5,910 nucleotides of DNA from Thermodesulfobacteriota bacterium (GCA_028275295.1 JAPWUY010000141.1:1-5910), one strand, 5' to 3'; positions 1 to 5,663 are shown, counted from the stretch's first letter. Notes: a model not told the origin generated them from the sequence alone. Made by a program: numbers and translations.

Positions 1-953
1 CCGCTCACCATGCAAGAGAGCCTGAGAAGCTCTTCCTCCAGGATGCTTGCCTGGCTAGTTGCCACACCAAGCCCCGTGGAGCTGCAGATTTCAGCTACAG
101 CGTGGACGTGGTGCCTGAAGCGTTCCAGCTCGCAAAGGGCGATCCTGAGCATCCGCGCCCGCTCTGGAACTTGAAGACCCGAGAGGCGCTCCACTGCTTG
201 GCAAAAGGCTAGAGAATGCGCGAAGGCAGAGGTGCCTGAGAATCGCTCGGCCAAAAGCAGTACGTCCTCAACCCGTCTTCCCTGGGCGATCTTTTCGACA
301 CCACGATACTTGTAAAAGAACCTCGGGATGGTCCTTATCACGTCCTCGCCAACTGTTTCCAAGAGAAAGTGGGCGGATTCTGCATGATCGGAGTAAACAG
401 GGCCTATGGGCATCACAAAGGCCCCGGGGCTCTGGACGATCCGGTCAGGCCGCCAGTCGGGATCCAATTCTCGATGTGGATAAGGTTTCGAGCCGTCAAA
501 GCCTCGAAGCATGGGGTTGACGCCATCTGGCCATTCCTCGTGGAGCACGAAATCGCCCAACTTCGGATGTCCCTCAAATACGAGACCGAAGAGATCCTCG
601 GCCTCCCGCTCGTGCCAGTCAGCGGCGTGCACCAAGGATGCTATGCTTGGCACACTATTTTCCCAACCGGGAATCCGAACCAGCAGGCTCAGCAGGCTTC
701 TCTCCACCCCTCCATAAAAGACATATCGGAGGAGCCACCCTCTTTCCTCCTCTAGGACCACCAAGGTAGCGAAGGTGTAATGGAGTTCCGAGCACAACCA
801 TTCGCAGAGAGCGGGGAGGTCCCTGGCCTGGCACACCACCTCTGCCGCTTCCAGGTAAGCTGACCTCTCGAGTGCCACCTGGACTGGCCATCGCCCTTCC
901 ATCGCCCTGAGCGTGCCCTCAATCCCCCCGCGTGGAATTTCCGAAACCAGCAT
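1..953 (-). CDS. hyfG: Ehr-type large subunit, NuoC-NuoD fusion (HyfG/HycE family), partial
   Basis: Catalytic-arm subunit of a group 4 hydrogenase-like or complex I-like membrane complex, facing the cytoplasm. The frame starts at ATG 953, 6 bases after the hyfF stop, with GGGGAGG at 963-969, and stays open to the window edge (317 complete codons; E. coli HycE has about 569). Residues 1 to about 150 form a NuoC-like domain with the signature WHEREAEDLFGLVFEGHP at 113-130. From about 175 it is NuoD/HycE-like: MPIGPVYSDHAESAHF at 181-196, YRGVEKIA at 216-223, LQVPERARMLR at 260-270. The first nickel-binding motif, RxCGxCxFAHS in true hydrogenases, reads RFSGTSAFAHS at 237-247, so both cysteine ligands are serine (S239, S242). 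This matches the family called energy-converting hydrogenase-related (Ehr). The second cysteine pair would lie outside the window. A hydrogenase function is therefore unlikely; the substrate is unknown. The family call is firm, the function is not. Confidence 0.9.
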   Translation of the reverse strand, partial: MLVSEIPRGGIEGTLRAMEGRWPVQVALERSAYLEAAEVVCQARDLPALCEWLCSELHYTFATLVVLEEERGWLLRYVFYGGVERSLLSLLVRIPGWENSVPSIASLVHAADWHEREAEDLFGLVFEGHPKLGDFVLHEEWPDGVNPMLRGFDGSKPYPHRELDPDWRPDRIVQSPGAFVMPIGPVYSDHAESAHFLLETVGEDVIRTIPRFFYKYRGVEKIAQGRRVEDVLLLAERFSGTSAFAHSLAFCQAVERLSGLQVPERARMLRIALCELERFRHHVHAVAEICSSTGLGVATSQASILEEELLRLSCMVS

Positions 954-959
954 AGCCTC

Positions 960-2402
960 TTACCTCCCCAAGGAAGCTGCTGCGAGCCGTAGCATCTCCT
1001 CCAGAATGCCCGGGACGTAGCCTCCCAGTAAGAACACTGGAATAGCCGAGATCCCGAGGGCAACCAACACCGACCCCGGAAGCCTGACTCTGGCCTCCTC
1101 CTCATCAGGGGACCCGAACACCATTCGATTCACGTGATACATAACCCCGCAAAAGCCGATCACGATGAAGGCTGCGAGCGCCACAGTGGGGATCTCTTGA
1201 CCACTTTGAATGCCGGCTTTGAGGATAGAGAACTCTCCCAAGAACACTGCAAAAGGGGGCGCGCCAGCGATGGCCAGGCTTCCCGTGAGGAGAGCCAGGG
1301 CTGCTGGCCTCGATACGCGAATGAGCCCTTTTACCGAAGCGATCTCTCTGTGGCCCACGACCAAGAGGATGCTTCCAGCTGCGAGGAAACAAAATGCCTT
1401 TGTGACCGAATGGGCCACCATCTGGAGGTTAGCCCCGTAGTACGCCGAGGTTCCTCCTATCCCCGCCGCGAACATGATTATGCCCATGTGCTCGACCGTT
1501 GAGAAGGCGAAAAGTCTCTTGTAGTCCTTGACTTGCAAGAGGAGAAAGGCCGCTGTACCGGCCGAGGCGAGGCCTGCGGCCATCAACCAGCTCCCAGGAC
1601 CATGGCTAAGGCCCTGGAGGGCTGGAAGTAACCTTATGATGGTGTACAGGACTGTCGTTGTCTCGATGCCCGAGAGCAAGGCGCAAACCGGAGACGGTGC
1701 CTGGCTGTGGGCATCGGGAAGCCAGGTGTGAACAGGCACGAGACCCACCTTGGTTCCGAAACCGACCAGTATGAAGAGAAAGGCAGTCTGGAGGAACGGC
1801 CCAGGTATGCCCGGGGAAGCAACGATGAGTCCGGACCAAGTGAAGTCTCCACGTCCAGCGATCTTCATTCCCCAGTAAAGGATGAGGATTCCCACCAGGG
1901 CGAGGGCAGCTCCCATGCAGGTGAGAACAACGTACTTCCAGGCAGCCTCCAAGGCCTCGGGAGTATCCTCGAAGCTCACCAGGAACACGCTCAAGAGGGT
2001 GGTCAGCTCAACCGCGATCCAAACCAAAGCCAGGTGAGAAAAGGCCGGCACCGCCAGCATGGAGAGGAGAAAGAGGTTAAACCTGGCATAGTAGCGTCTT
2101 TTCTTTCCTTCTCTCTCCTGGGGCACCACACGCCGGATGTAGCCTAGGGAAAATATGGAGGTCGTGAGCCCGACGAATGCCACCAGGAGCAAGATGAGGG
2201 CCCCGAAACTGTCGCAGGAGATCCAACCAAGAAAGGCAATGACGTGGCCGCGAGTGATGGTGGTCAAAGCGACATGGATGGAAATGAGGAACACCGCGAG
2301 GCAGCCCACCACCGTGGAGAGAGCTGCAAGCCCCCCTCCAATGGGGAGAACACACAAGATGGCGGATAGCGCAGGTACCAGCAAAACGACCAGGAGCTCC
2401 AT
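960..2402 (-). CDS. hyfF: HyfF-type proton-translocating membrane subunit (NuoM/NuoN family)
   Basis: Integral membrane subunit of 480 residues, related to Mrp antiporters and to NuoL/M/N, expected to carry protons or sodium across the inner membrane. E. coli HyfF is about 526 residues. The protein is hydrophobic throughout, with some 13 to 14 membrane spans. Family hallmarks are present: the helix 5 glutamate in WIAVELTTL (E132), the helix 7 lysine in GFGTKVGLVPVHTWLPDAHS (K218), the VKDYKRLFAFSTVEHMG block (291-307), HSVTKAF in helix 8 (H331, K335) and FLGEF (E389) like NuoM. All the usual pumping residues seem intact. The start is ATG 2402; AAGGAGG at 2414-2420 lies in the last codons of hyfE, 11 bases upstream. 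The gene starts 6 bases after hyfE and ends 6 bases before the large-subunit gene, so translational coupling is likely. Distinguishing HyfF from HyfB or HyfD rests on motif wording and on its position next to hyfE and hyfG. Confidence 0.92.
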   Translation of the reverse strand: MELLVVLLVPALSAILCVLPIGGGLAALSTVVGCLAVFLISIHVALTTITRGHVIAFLGWISCDSFGALILLLVAFVGLTTSIFSLGYIRRVVPQEREGKKRRYYARFNLFLLSMLAVPAFSHLALVWIAVELTTLLSVFLVSFEDTPEALEAAWKYVVLTCMGAALALVGILILYWGMKIAGRGDFTWSGLIVASPGIPGPFLQTAFLFILVGFGTKVGLVPVHTWLPDAHSQAPSPVCALLSGIETTTVLYTIIRLLPALQGLSHGPGSWLMAAGLASAGTAAFLLLQVKDYKRLFAFSTVEHMGIIMFAAGIGGTSAYYGANLQMVAHSVTKAFCFLAAGSILLVVGHREIASVKGLIRVSRPAALALLTGSLAIAGAPPFAVFLGEFSILKAGIQSGQEIPTVALAAFIVIGFCGVMYHVNRMVFGSPDEEEARVRLPGSVLVALGISAIPVFLLGGYVPGILEEMLRLAAASLGR

Positions 2403-2408
2403 AGCGCG

Positions 2409-3092
2409 TCAATCCTCCTTAAGCGATGCCAGCTTTCCTACAACGGTCATGCCGGTCCTCTCCCTGATCCTCCTGGTCAGGAGGCCCATTACCAGGGCGA
2501 TGATGAGGACGTCGAAAGCCGCCGCCAGCTCGGCAATGATGGGAAGATCCGGGGCTATACAGATACCAGCCAAGAAAGAACCATTTTCCATGGCGAGCAA
2601 GCCTATGACTTGCGGCACAGCCTCTCTCCGGACTACCACAGCATATGCTCCCAGCAAGACCCCAGCAGTGCCAACCGGCAGGTTCATCCTCACGAAAGGG
2701 TCCTGGCTTGCTCCCAAAAGAGGGCTAGAGGCAAAGTAAGCGAGTATCACCAACGCCATACCCAGTAACAAGGAAGTCGGGATATTCAACACTTGGGAGA
2801 TTTCCCTGCGAGCGTACGCCTCCTGGCTCACCAGCCGCACAAGAAGCCACGGGATCAAGATCGACTTGGTGCCTACGGTGATCACGGCCACCACAAATAA
2901 GTGGACGGAGCTATGCTGGAAGCCCAGAATCGTGGCCGATGCCGCCAACAGAATGGACTGCCAAACGAACAATTTGAGGCAGGCCAAGACCTGGCGCATC
3001 GCGATCATCCCAAAGGCTGTTAGCAGAAAAAGCCCAGCCGCAAGGCCGTTGAGCTTGGTGAGAAGTTCCGTGTTGGCCTGCAAGTCCGTCAC
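2409..3092 (-). CDS. hyfE: HyfE-type membrane subunit (NuoK-related)
   Basis: Small integral membrane subunit of 227 residues (E. coli HyfE about 216) that links the NuoH-like and antiporter-like subunits in hydrogenase-4-type complexes. About seven hydrophobic helices are visible. Conserved charged residues within or near helices are K76 in TVGTKSILIPWLL, E169 in GLLAMENGSFL, and E188 and D194 in the C-terminal ELAAAFDVLIIALVMGLL stretch, all matching the HyfE family pattern. The frame is open upstream to 3371, but that part overlaps hyfC and has no family likeness. The chosen start is GTG 3092, with AGGAGG at 3100-3105 and 7 bases of spacing, giving MTDLQANTELL. The Shine-Dalgarno sequence overlaps the TAG stop of hyfC, which argues for coupled translation. 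The stop is 6 bases before hyfF. There is no truncation. Confidence 0.92.
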   Translation of the reverse strand: MTDLQANTELLTKLNGLAAGLFLLTAFGMIAMRQVLACLKLFVWQSILLAASATILGFQHSSVHLFVVAVITVGTKSILIPWLLVRLVSQEAYARREISQVLNIPTSLLLGMALVILAYFASSPLLGASQDPFVRMNLPVGTAGVLLGAYAVVVRREAVPQVIGLLAMENGSFLAGICIAPDLPIIAELAAAFDVLIIALVMGLLTRRIRERTGMTVVGKLASLKED

Positions 3093-3099
3093 CTCTCTT

Positions 3100-3105
3100 C
3101 CTCCT
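3100..3105 (-). promoter_or_regulatory. Shine-Dalgarno of hyfE, overlapping hyfC stop
   Basis: AGGAGG lies 7 bases before GTG 3092 and its first bases belong to the TAG stop of hyfC. It fixes the GTG start of hyfE against longer in-frame alternatives and suggests that ribosomes finishing hyfC help initiation at hyfE. Confidence 0.8.
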
Positions 3106-4054
3106 AGCCTTCCAAGAGTCGAGTGATCATTGCGGCCACCGAGGTGATAAAAGCCCCGCCGAGGAACTCGGTTATCCGGAAGAGCCTCAGCTTCGCCAAC
3201 GAGGACTCGATGACCACAAGGACCACTACGAAGACAAATACCTTGAGGAACACCAAGGGGATTGCCAGGAGCAACTCTCCCAGGCTCTCGCCCTGGGCAA
3301 GCCCCCAAGGGGTCACGACCACGTTGAGATAGATGCACACAAGCACAAGGAATTTCATGGATCCACCCCATTTCATGAGGGCTGCCCCACGCCCGGAATA
3401 TTCCAATCCCTTGGACTCATCGATCATGGCCAGTTCGAAATGCCCAGAGGGGTTGTCCACTGGGAGACGACCAGTCTCGGCTATGATGAGCATCAGAAAG
3501 GCGAGCATGAGCAGCACGTGGGATGGCTCGAAGAAGTTGTCGGGAGGGTTGACCCAATGTTTGTGAACGATGTAAGGAATCGTGGAGCCGGCAACGAAAG
3601 AGACCGTGAAGAAGACTATCATGAAGACGGGCTCGGCCAAGAACCCAACCATCCTGGTTCTACTGGCTCCCATGGCCCCGTAAGGGTTGGCCGCATCCAC
3701 TGCGGCCAAGGTGGCGAAAAAGCCCCCGAGGGCCAAAATGAATCCACCTCCCAACATGTCACCCATGAACGCGAAGAAAAGTGGATAACCGGTCAAAACT
3801 GGGATGAGCAGGGCAACAAACACAGGGGTGATGAAGACCACATATGGGGCGAGTCGGAAGATCCAGGTAGCACTATCGGAGATCACCTCATCCTTGTGGA
3901 AAAGCTTCCAGATGTCCCGGTAAGGCTGAAAGATGCTAGGCCCGCGCTTCGACTGCACTGCCTCTTTGAGTCTGTTCAGGACCCCCTTGACCAGCGGGGA
4001 AACCAGCATCACCACCAGGACTTGGACGACATTGAAGAGGATCTTTTCGGTCAC
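3104..4054 (-). CDS. hyfC: HyfC/HycD membrane anchor subunit (NuoH family)
   Basis: NuoH-like membrane subunit of 316 residues (E. coli HyfC about 315). In this superfamily it anchors the peripheral redox arm and forms the junction through which redox energy reaches the ion channels. About eight helices are visible. Family motifs are SKRGPSIFQPYRDIWKLFHK at 35-54 and ETGRLPVDNPSGHFELAMID at 193-212, followed by LEYSG. The cytoplasmic loop GASRTRMVGFLAEP (129-142) has Thr where HycD-type proteins usually have the Glu of SRE. The start is taken as GTG 4054 because GGAGG at 4062-4066 stands 7 bases before it and the length then fits the family. In-frame ATG codons at 4069 and 4090 have no good ribosome binding site, and the first of them overlaps this one. 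It is the first gene seen in the operon; the usual hyfA and hyfB are absent upstream. Confidence 0.92.
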   Translation of the reverse strand: MTEKILFNVVQVLVVMLVSPLVKGVLNRLKEAVQSKRGPSIFQPYRDIWKLFHKDEVISDSATWIFRLAPYVVFITPVFVALLIPVLTGYPLFFAFMGDMLGGGFILALGGFFATLAAVDAANPYGAMGASRTRMVGFLAEPVFMIVFFTVSFVAGSTIPYIVHKHWVNPPDNFFEPSHVLLMLAFLMLIIAETGRLPVDNPSGHFELAMIDESKGLEYSGRGAALMKWGGSMKFLVLVCIYLNVVVTPWGLAQGESLGELLLAIPLVFLKVFVFVVVLVVIESSLAKLRLFRITEFLGGAFITSVAAMITRLLEG

Positions 4055-4061
4055 GTCAACA

Positions 4062-4066
4062 CCTCC
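4062..4066 (-). promoter_or_regulatory. Shine-Dalgarno that decides the hyfC GTG start
   Basis: GGAGG is followed by 7 bases and then GTG ACC GAA. Upstream ATG codons at 4069 and 4090 are in the same frame, but the better-placed ribosome site and the parallel with hyfE (GTG ACG GAC) favour GTG 4054. Confidence 0.7.
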
Positions 4067-4296
4067 CATGCGTAATCCCTTGGATCCCATGGCATCCTGT
4101 CACGAACCTCCCCAACAACGCTCTCGCCCCCGCCGGGACCACTGGCATGGACCGGTGGGATGGGTCTCCAGCCAACACGTCGAGTCTTCCCACTGAATCT
4201 CGGCCGGGAGCCCCGAAAGGAGTGCCACCAATTTCCGCATCTTCGGTTTCTCCCACAACCTCGATCGCAGAGGCCAGGCCCCCAGGACCCGGCGTG

Positions 4297-4308
4297 TGGC
4301 CTAGGCCA
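4297..4308. repeat. 12-base perfect palindrome TGGCCTAGGCCA
   Basis: A perfect twofold-symmetric sequence about 240 bases upstream of hyfC, within the predicted leader. A related split version, GGCCT CCT AGGCC, lies at 4447-4459. It could be a dimer-binding site or part of the local GGCC richness; the sequence alone does not decide. Confidence 0.4.
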
Positions 4309-4422
4309 TCACTCTCCGGCAACGACCATCAAAGCGAGGGGAGCAATCACTGTTCGGGGGCGCTTATGAGCTTGTCTCGTTCACCATAATTCCCGCTCCC
4401 GCAATCCATGACATGACCTTCC

Positions 4423-4444
4423 AGGGCCAAGACCCCCTGGCCCT
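4423..4444. repeat. Stem-loop, 7-bp arms AGGGCCA / TGGCCCT
   Basis: Perfect 7-base arms with an 8-base loop make a stable hairpin on either strand. No T run follows on either strand, so it is not a classic intrinsic terminator. It lies inside the predicted long leader of the hyf-like transcript. Confidence 0.45.
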
Positions 4445-4633
4445 CAGGCCTCCTAGGCCCTGAATTCTCATCTCCAACCCACGAGGGCACAGGCGCCCTT
4501 CAACGAAGAAAAGGCCACGGCCTGGATCCCTTTGGCCATTGGCCTGAGCTCTGCGTGCCCTCAATTCGTTTCCGCAGTACAAACCACAGACGCCATGATC
4601 GTCGAACAGGGGCCACAGGATCGCTTTAGCCTG

Positions 4634-4732
4634 TTAGTCGCGTTTGGCATAGGCGAGCAAGGCTGCTACCCCGGCCCATGCGTCCAATGGGTAGAGGTCA
4701 TCAGCCTCAAAGGTAGGCGGTTTTGGCGGACC
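4634..4732 (-). pseudogene. Coding-like remnant, C-terminal tail of an unknown protein
   Basis: This frame follows an in-frame TGA, has no usable start codon, and reads to a TAA at 4634-4636. Its last residues are DDLYPLDAWAGVAALLAYAK followed by RD. The stretch is amphipathic and protein-like, unlike the Gly/Arg-rich shadows around it. It vaguely recalls the C-terminal helix of RNase H-fold proteins, but that likeness is too short to name a family. It begins just downstream of the minus-strand promoter, so it would be transcribed but probably not translated on its own. Chance is a real alternative. Confidence 0.2.
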
Positions 4733-4755
4733 TCATCGCCACGCTAATGCGCCGC

Positions 4756-4784
4756 ATTTTAGACCCCGAAACTGGGCATGTCAA
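4756..4784 (-). promoter_or_regulatory. Strong sigma-70 promoter facing the hyf-like operon
   Basis: On the minus strand TTGACA (4779-4784), a 17-base spacer and TAAAAT (4756-4761) are within one base of consensus. Transcription would start near 4749. The first gene downstream is hyfC at 4054, giving a leader of about 700 bases. Either the operon has an unusually long leader, a second closer promoter exists that I could not find, or this promoter serves an RNA or a lost gene. Confidence 0.6.
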
Positions 4785-5008
4785 CCCCCCTTTTACGGAG
4801 CTTCCAGGCCTCGAGTCCTAAAATCCAAGACCCTCTCCTGACCCCTGTGGTTGCCCTCCCCCTCGGATAGCCGGAGTAGTGGAATTGACTCTCCATCCCC
4901 ACGCTCTCCCTTCCCAAGGCCTCTTCCCACCTATCACAGAGGGAAACCATCGGGCGCGATCGTAACGGCGCACTTCATGCCTTAACAAAAAGCCCCGGAG
5001 GGTGAGCC

Positions 5009-5038
5009 TTGTCAAGGGAGGTGTTGTCGTGGTATAAA
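5009..5038 (+). promoter_or_regulatory. rpsF-rpsR promoter with extended -10
   Basis: TTGTCA at 5009-5014 and TATAAA at 5033-5038 are separated by 18 bases, and TGG immediately before TATAAA makes an extended -10 element. Transcription would begin near 5045, leaving a leader of about 100 bases before rpsF. Confidence 0.6.
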
Positions 5039-5044
5039 GACAGA

Positions 5045-5131
5045 AACCGAAAGGGGTCTCCAGGAGACTGCCCCTCGCTCCGATCCCATGATCGGGGCCT
5101 GCTCGGGTCTAGTCCCGAGGAAAAGTCCGAG
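5045..5131 (+). promoter_or_regulatory. Structured rpsF leader, three consecutive stem-loops
   Basis: Hairpin 1 (5052-5075) pairs AGGGG with CCCCT around an inner TCTC/GAGA stem with loop CAG. Hairpin 2 (5077-5098) pairs GCTCCGAT with ATCGGGGC (one G-T pair, loop CCCATG). Hairpin 3 (5102-5119) pairs CTCGGG with CCCGAG (loop TCTAGT). A second CCGAG at 5127-5131, next to the Shine-Dalgarno, could replace the arm of hairpin 3, giving two exclusive folds. Many bacteria control rpsF operons through an S6:S18-binding leader RNA; this leader is in the right place, but I could not match its bases to that motif with certainty. Confidence 0.5.
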
Positions 5132-5137
5132 AGGAGG
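5132..5137 (+). promoter_or_regulatory. Shine-Dalgarno that decides the rpsF TTG start
   Basis: AGGAGG is followed by 6 A residues and then TTG at 5144. No in-frame ATG or GTG lies nearby at the correct point of the S6 family, so TTG is the start. The frame is open further upstream, but that part overlaps the promoter and leader hairpins. Confidence 0.85.
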
Positions 5138-5143
5138 AAAAAA

Positions 5144-5578
5144 TTGAGGCGCTACGAGACCACGTTTGTCATTCACCCCGACCTCAGTGAGGAAGACCAC
5201 CAAAAGATCGTGCAGAAAGCCCTCGGTGCCATAACCCAGTCTGGGGGGGAGATCCTCCAGCTCCAGGACTGGGGGGTCAAGAAGCTGGCCTACAAGATCA
5301 AGAAACAGACCAGGGGGCATTACATCTTCGTGGATTATGCGGCCAAGCCAGAGGCAGTGAGGGAGGTGGAAAGACTCCTCAGGATCGACGACAATGTCCT
5401 GAGGTTCCTCACGGTCCTTGTGGACGACGAGGTCGATGTGGAAGAGGCGAAGATGCAGTTGAGCCAAGCCTCCAGGCGGGAGGTCGAGGAAGAGGAGGCC
5501 CGGGCTTTGGAAACCGAGGGGGCTCACGAGGTGGAGGTGGATGAAGAGGAGGGGGAGAAGGAGGAGTCCGAGCAGTGA
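5144..5578 (+). CDS. rpsF: 30S ribosomal protein S6
   Basis: Binds the central domain of 16S rRNA together with S18 in the small ribosomal subunit. The protein has 144 residues from TTG 5144, which gives the family N-terminus MRRYETTFVIHPDLSEED. The S6 fold runs to about residue 96 and includes WGVKKLAYKIKKQTRGHYIF at 43-62 and the RLLRIDDNVLRFLTV helix-strand at 77-91. After it comes a charged tail: 17 of the last 32 residues are Glu or Asp. S6 often has 95 to 135 residues, so this is at the long end. In E. coli RimK adds glutamates to the S6 C-terminus; here an acidic tail is encoded directly. The neighbour rpsR starts 85 bases later with no ssb between, and both probably share the promoter at 5009-5038. 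Confidence 0.97.
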   Translation: MRRYETTFVIHPDLSEEDHQKIVQKALGAITQSGGEILQLQDWGVKKLAYKIKKQTRGHYIFVDYAAKPEAVREVERLLRIDDNVLRFLTVLVDDEVDVEEAKMQLSQASRREVEEEEARALETEGAHEVEVDEEEGEKEESEQ

Positions 5579-5626
5579 TCCTCGGGCCGAACTGGAAGGT
5601 GGTCCCGATCCCCGGGCCTGACTGGA
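5577..5626 (+). repeat. Imperfect direct repeat, 20-base copies 30 bases apart
   Basis: The segments 5577-5596 and 5607-5626 match at 17 of 20 positions (GATCCTCGGGCCGAACTGGA against GATCCCCGGGCCTGACTGGA). The first copy overlaps the rpsF stop codon. The flanking parts of the 30-base period do not match. It may be a local duplication or a pair of RNA elements in the rpsF-rpsR spacer. Confidence 0.6.
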
Positions 5627-5647
5627 CGCCTGAGTGTTAAATGAGTG

Positions 5648-5660
5648 AGGAGGAACTCCT
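5648..5660 (+). promoter_or_regulatory. rpsR Shine-Dalgarno inside a small hairpin
   Basis: AGGAG (5648-5652) can pair with CTCCT (5656-5660) across the loop GAA, hiding the ribosome site AGGAGG (5648-5653), which lies 10 bases before ATG 5664. A 5-bp stem with a 3-base loop is modest; it could dampen independent initiation at rpsR. Confidence 0.4.
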
Positions 5661-5663
5661 GGC

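Larger units (their letters stand above)
4055..5008. other. Long divergent intergenic region without an intact gene
   Basis: About 950 bases between hyfC and the rpsF promoter. No frame on either strand has both a good ribosome site and a recognisable protein; open frames here are under about 90 codons and rich in Gly, Arg and Pro, as expected from GC-rich noncoding DNA. I looked for HyfA, HyfB or HyfD remains, tRNA T-loops, the SRP RNA core, tmRNA and RNase P RNA signatures and found none. The region does hold a strong minus-strand promoter, a dozen or more GGCC tetramers, several inverted repeats, an imperfect 16-base palindrome around CCATGG (4082-4097), and short coding-like stretches on the minus strand. 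These are MKCAVTIAPDGFPL from ATG 4978, soon stopped, and the tail at 4634-4732. A decayed gene is possible but not shown. Confidence 0.6.

Noticed and set aside
1707..2739. Plus-strand open frames opposite hyfF and hyfE
   Set aside because: They lie antisense to well-recognised membrane subunits, and show low-complexity composition and no plausible ribosome sites.
3093..3371. N-terminal extension of HyfE by 93 residues
   Set aside because: It overlaps hyfC in another frame and has no HyfE likeness; GTG 3092 has an ideal ribosome site and gives the family length.
3440..4075. Plus-strand open frame of 211 codons opposite hyfC
   Set aside because: Its product is rich in Glu, His and Gly without family features; it is the antisense shadow of the clear NuoH-like gene.
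4056..4322. Minus-strand open frame of 88 codons just upstream of hyfC, considered as a HyfB remnant
   Set aside because: It is rich in Gly, Pro and Arg with no hydrophobic helices, so it is not an antiporter-like subunit; no good ribosome site.
4983..5010. Minus-strand GGGGCTTTTTG considered as an intrinsic terminator
   Set aside because: The T run is short and there is no matching upstream arm that gives a solid stem.
5116..5129. GAGGAAAAGTCCGA resembling the RNase P RNA core GAGGAAAGTCC
   Set aside because: It has an extra A, no other RNase P elements around it, and only about 15 bases to the rpsF start; it fits better as leader plus ribosome site.
5009..5143. Upstream in-frame extension of S6 by 45 residues
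   Set aside because: It overlaps the extended -10 promoter and the leader hairpins, does not resemble S6, and TTG 5144 has the Shine-Dalgarno sequence and the family N-terminus.
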